A stretch of 13,280 nucleotides of DNA, taken from assembly GCA_034430415.1 (NCBI GenBank), contig DAOUEN010000015.1:1-13280 (forward strand), given 5' to 3'. Below the pieces are notes generated by a model. The model made no database searches, had not been told where the DNA came from, and was given only the letters and a program-made list of their open reading frames with translations. Every line of letters begins with the position of its first letter. Position 1 is the first letter of the stretch. The stretch comes from JADFUZ01 sp034430415 (GTDB lineage Bacteria > Chloroflexota > Dehalococcoidia > GIF9 > AB-539-J10). Of the stretch, positions 12,481 to 13,280 are shown in pieces. A program made the translations under genes and the position numbers.

Positions 12481-13280
12481 ATGCTGAACAAGATTCAACG
12501 CATCCTTATTGTGCTGATCGTGGCAAGCCTGATGGTGGGCGCTTGCGGGTGTTCCATGCTCATTCCACAGCCAGCCACTCCACCTGCTCCACCTCCGTCC
12601 CAACCCACCAGCCAGAGTGAGTACACCGACCCTGATTGGACGTTCCCATCGGGGAACACCCCGTCACCTCAACCATTGCCTGACATCGCCCAGGTCGTTA
12701 ACGAGGTAATGCCTTCAGTGGTGTCCGTCATGACGGAGATGGTGGCCTACGATGTCTTCAACCAAGAGTACACGCAGTCGGCGGCTGGCTCCGGTGTAAT
12801 CATCGACAGCGAGGGATACATCATCACCAACAACCACGTCGTCGAGAATGCTAAAGAGGTACAGGTGGAACTACTCGATGGCAGCGCTTTCCCCGCCACT
12901 ATAGTAGGTTCCGATGCTTTGACCGATCTGGCGGTAATCAAGGTGACTGAGGAGGTAGGCTTGCCCTACGCGACTCTAGGCGATTCGCCACAACTGGCCG
13001 TGGGCGAGTGGGTGGTAGCCATAGGAAATGCACTCGGAGAGGGCATATCGGCAAGCGAAGGAATAGTCAGCCGCCTGGATGTATCAGTCAGTGTCAGGGG
13101 AAATACACTACGCGACCTAATTCAGACTACCGCAGCCATCAATCCGGGCAACAGTGGCGGCCCTCTGGCTAACATGAGCGGCGAAGTTATTGGCATAAAC
13201 AGTGTCAAAGTCGCCGACATCGGGATAGAGGGAATGAGTTACGCCATAAGCATGAATAGCGCAGAACCTATCGTTAGCGC
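12481..13280 (+). CDS. HtrA/DegP-type trypsin-like serine protease lipoprotein, N-terminal part
   Basis: The gene is cut by the right edge; 266 codons are visible. The N-terminus is a lipoprotein signal: a hydrophobic core (8-18) and the lipobox VGAC with C22 as the lipid site. A Pro/Ser/Thr-rich linker (about 28-70) leads to a chymotrypsin-fold domain from about 76. The catalytic triad is complete: H119 in ITNNHVV, D149 in LTDLAVIKV and S225 in NPGNSGGPL, and the IGNALGEG and SEGIVS segments are typical of HtrA. It should degrade or refold damaged proteins on the outer face of the cytoplasmic membrane. Any PDZ domain lies beyond the window. GAGG at 5 bases and an extended -10 element support ATG 12481. 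The divergent PadR gene may be its regulator, which is an inference from position only. Confidence 0.93.
   Translation, partial: MLNKIQRILIVLIVASLMVGACGCSMLIPQPATPPAPPPSQPTSQSEYTDPDWTFPSGNTPSPQPLPDIAQVVNEVMPSVVSVMTEMVAYDVFNQEYTQSAAGSGVIIDSEGYIITNNHVVENAKEVQVELLDGSAFPATIVGSDALTDLAVIKVTEEVGLPYATLGDSPQLAVGEWVVAIGNALGEGISASEGIVSRLDVSVSVRGNTLRDLIQTTAAINPGNSGGPLANMSGEVIGINSVKVADIGIEGMSYAISMNSAEPIVS

Noticed and set aside
1..13280. CRISPR array, transposon or defence system
   Set aside because: There are no regularly spaced direct repeats, terminal inverted repeats, transposase motifs or known defence domains on either strand.

Overview
The window looks like a chromosomal stretch from a bacterium of moderate GC content, most likely a member of the Chloroflexota close to Dehalococcoidia. 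This is an inference from the gene set: a UPF0182 membrane protein, an exported single-domain cyclophilin, a DUF5667/PKD surface protein, an HtrA lipoprotein and a UPF0200-type kinase beside dCMP deaminase. No marker gene in the window proves the lineage. I see no phage, transposase, integrase, CRISPR array or plasmid gene.

Layout from left to right: the 3' part of a homocitrate/isopropylmalate-synthase-family gene (+), whose stop codon overlaps the -35 box of a tRNA-Gly(CCC) gene. A long minus-strand block follows, transcribed right to left. It holds recN, then a UPF0200 nucleotide-kinase-like gene overlapping a dCMP deaminase by ATGA, then a separate unit with an ArsR-type metal-sensor-like repressor and an exported DUF5667/PKD protein. 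The ArsR gene has a near-consensus promoter with a palindromic operator candidate on its -10 box. A divergent 388-base spacer separates recN from a plus-strand block: fabF, a large UPF0182 membrane protein and an exported cyclophilin. An unusual spacer without a convincing gene leads to a perfect-consensus promoter, a 95-residue unknown protein and tRNA-Lys(UUU). Last come a PadR-family regulator (-) and a divergent HtrA-type protease lipoprotein (+) that runs off the end.

The genes fall into small functional groups: central carbon metabolism (DRE-TIM metallolyase), nucleotide supply and DNA repair (dCMP deaminase, UPF0200 kinase, RecN), fatty acid elongation (FabF) and envelope protein quality control (cyclophilin, HtrA, UPF0182, DUF5667 protein). 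A recurring detail is that three promoters near the right end place the predicted transcription start within about 10 bases of the start codon, which suggests leaderless or nearly leaderless mRNAs. I found no clear new multi-gene system. The best leads are the ArsR operator unit, the short-leader promoters, the 95-aa protein/tRNA-Lys unit and two possible minus-strand small genes.
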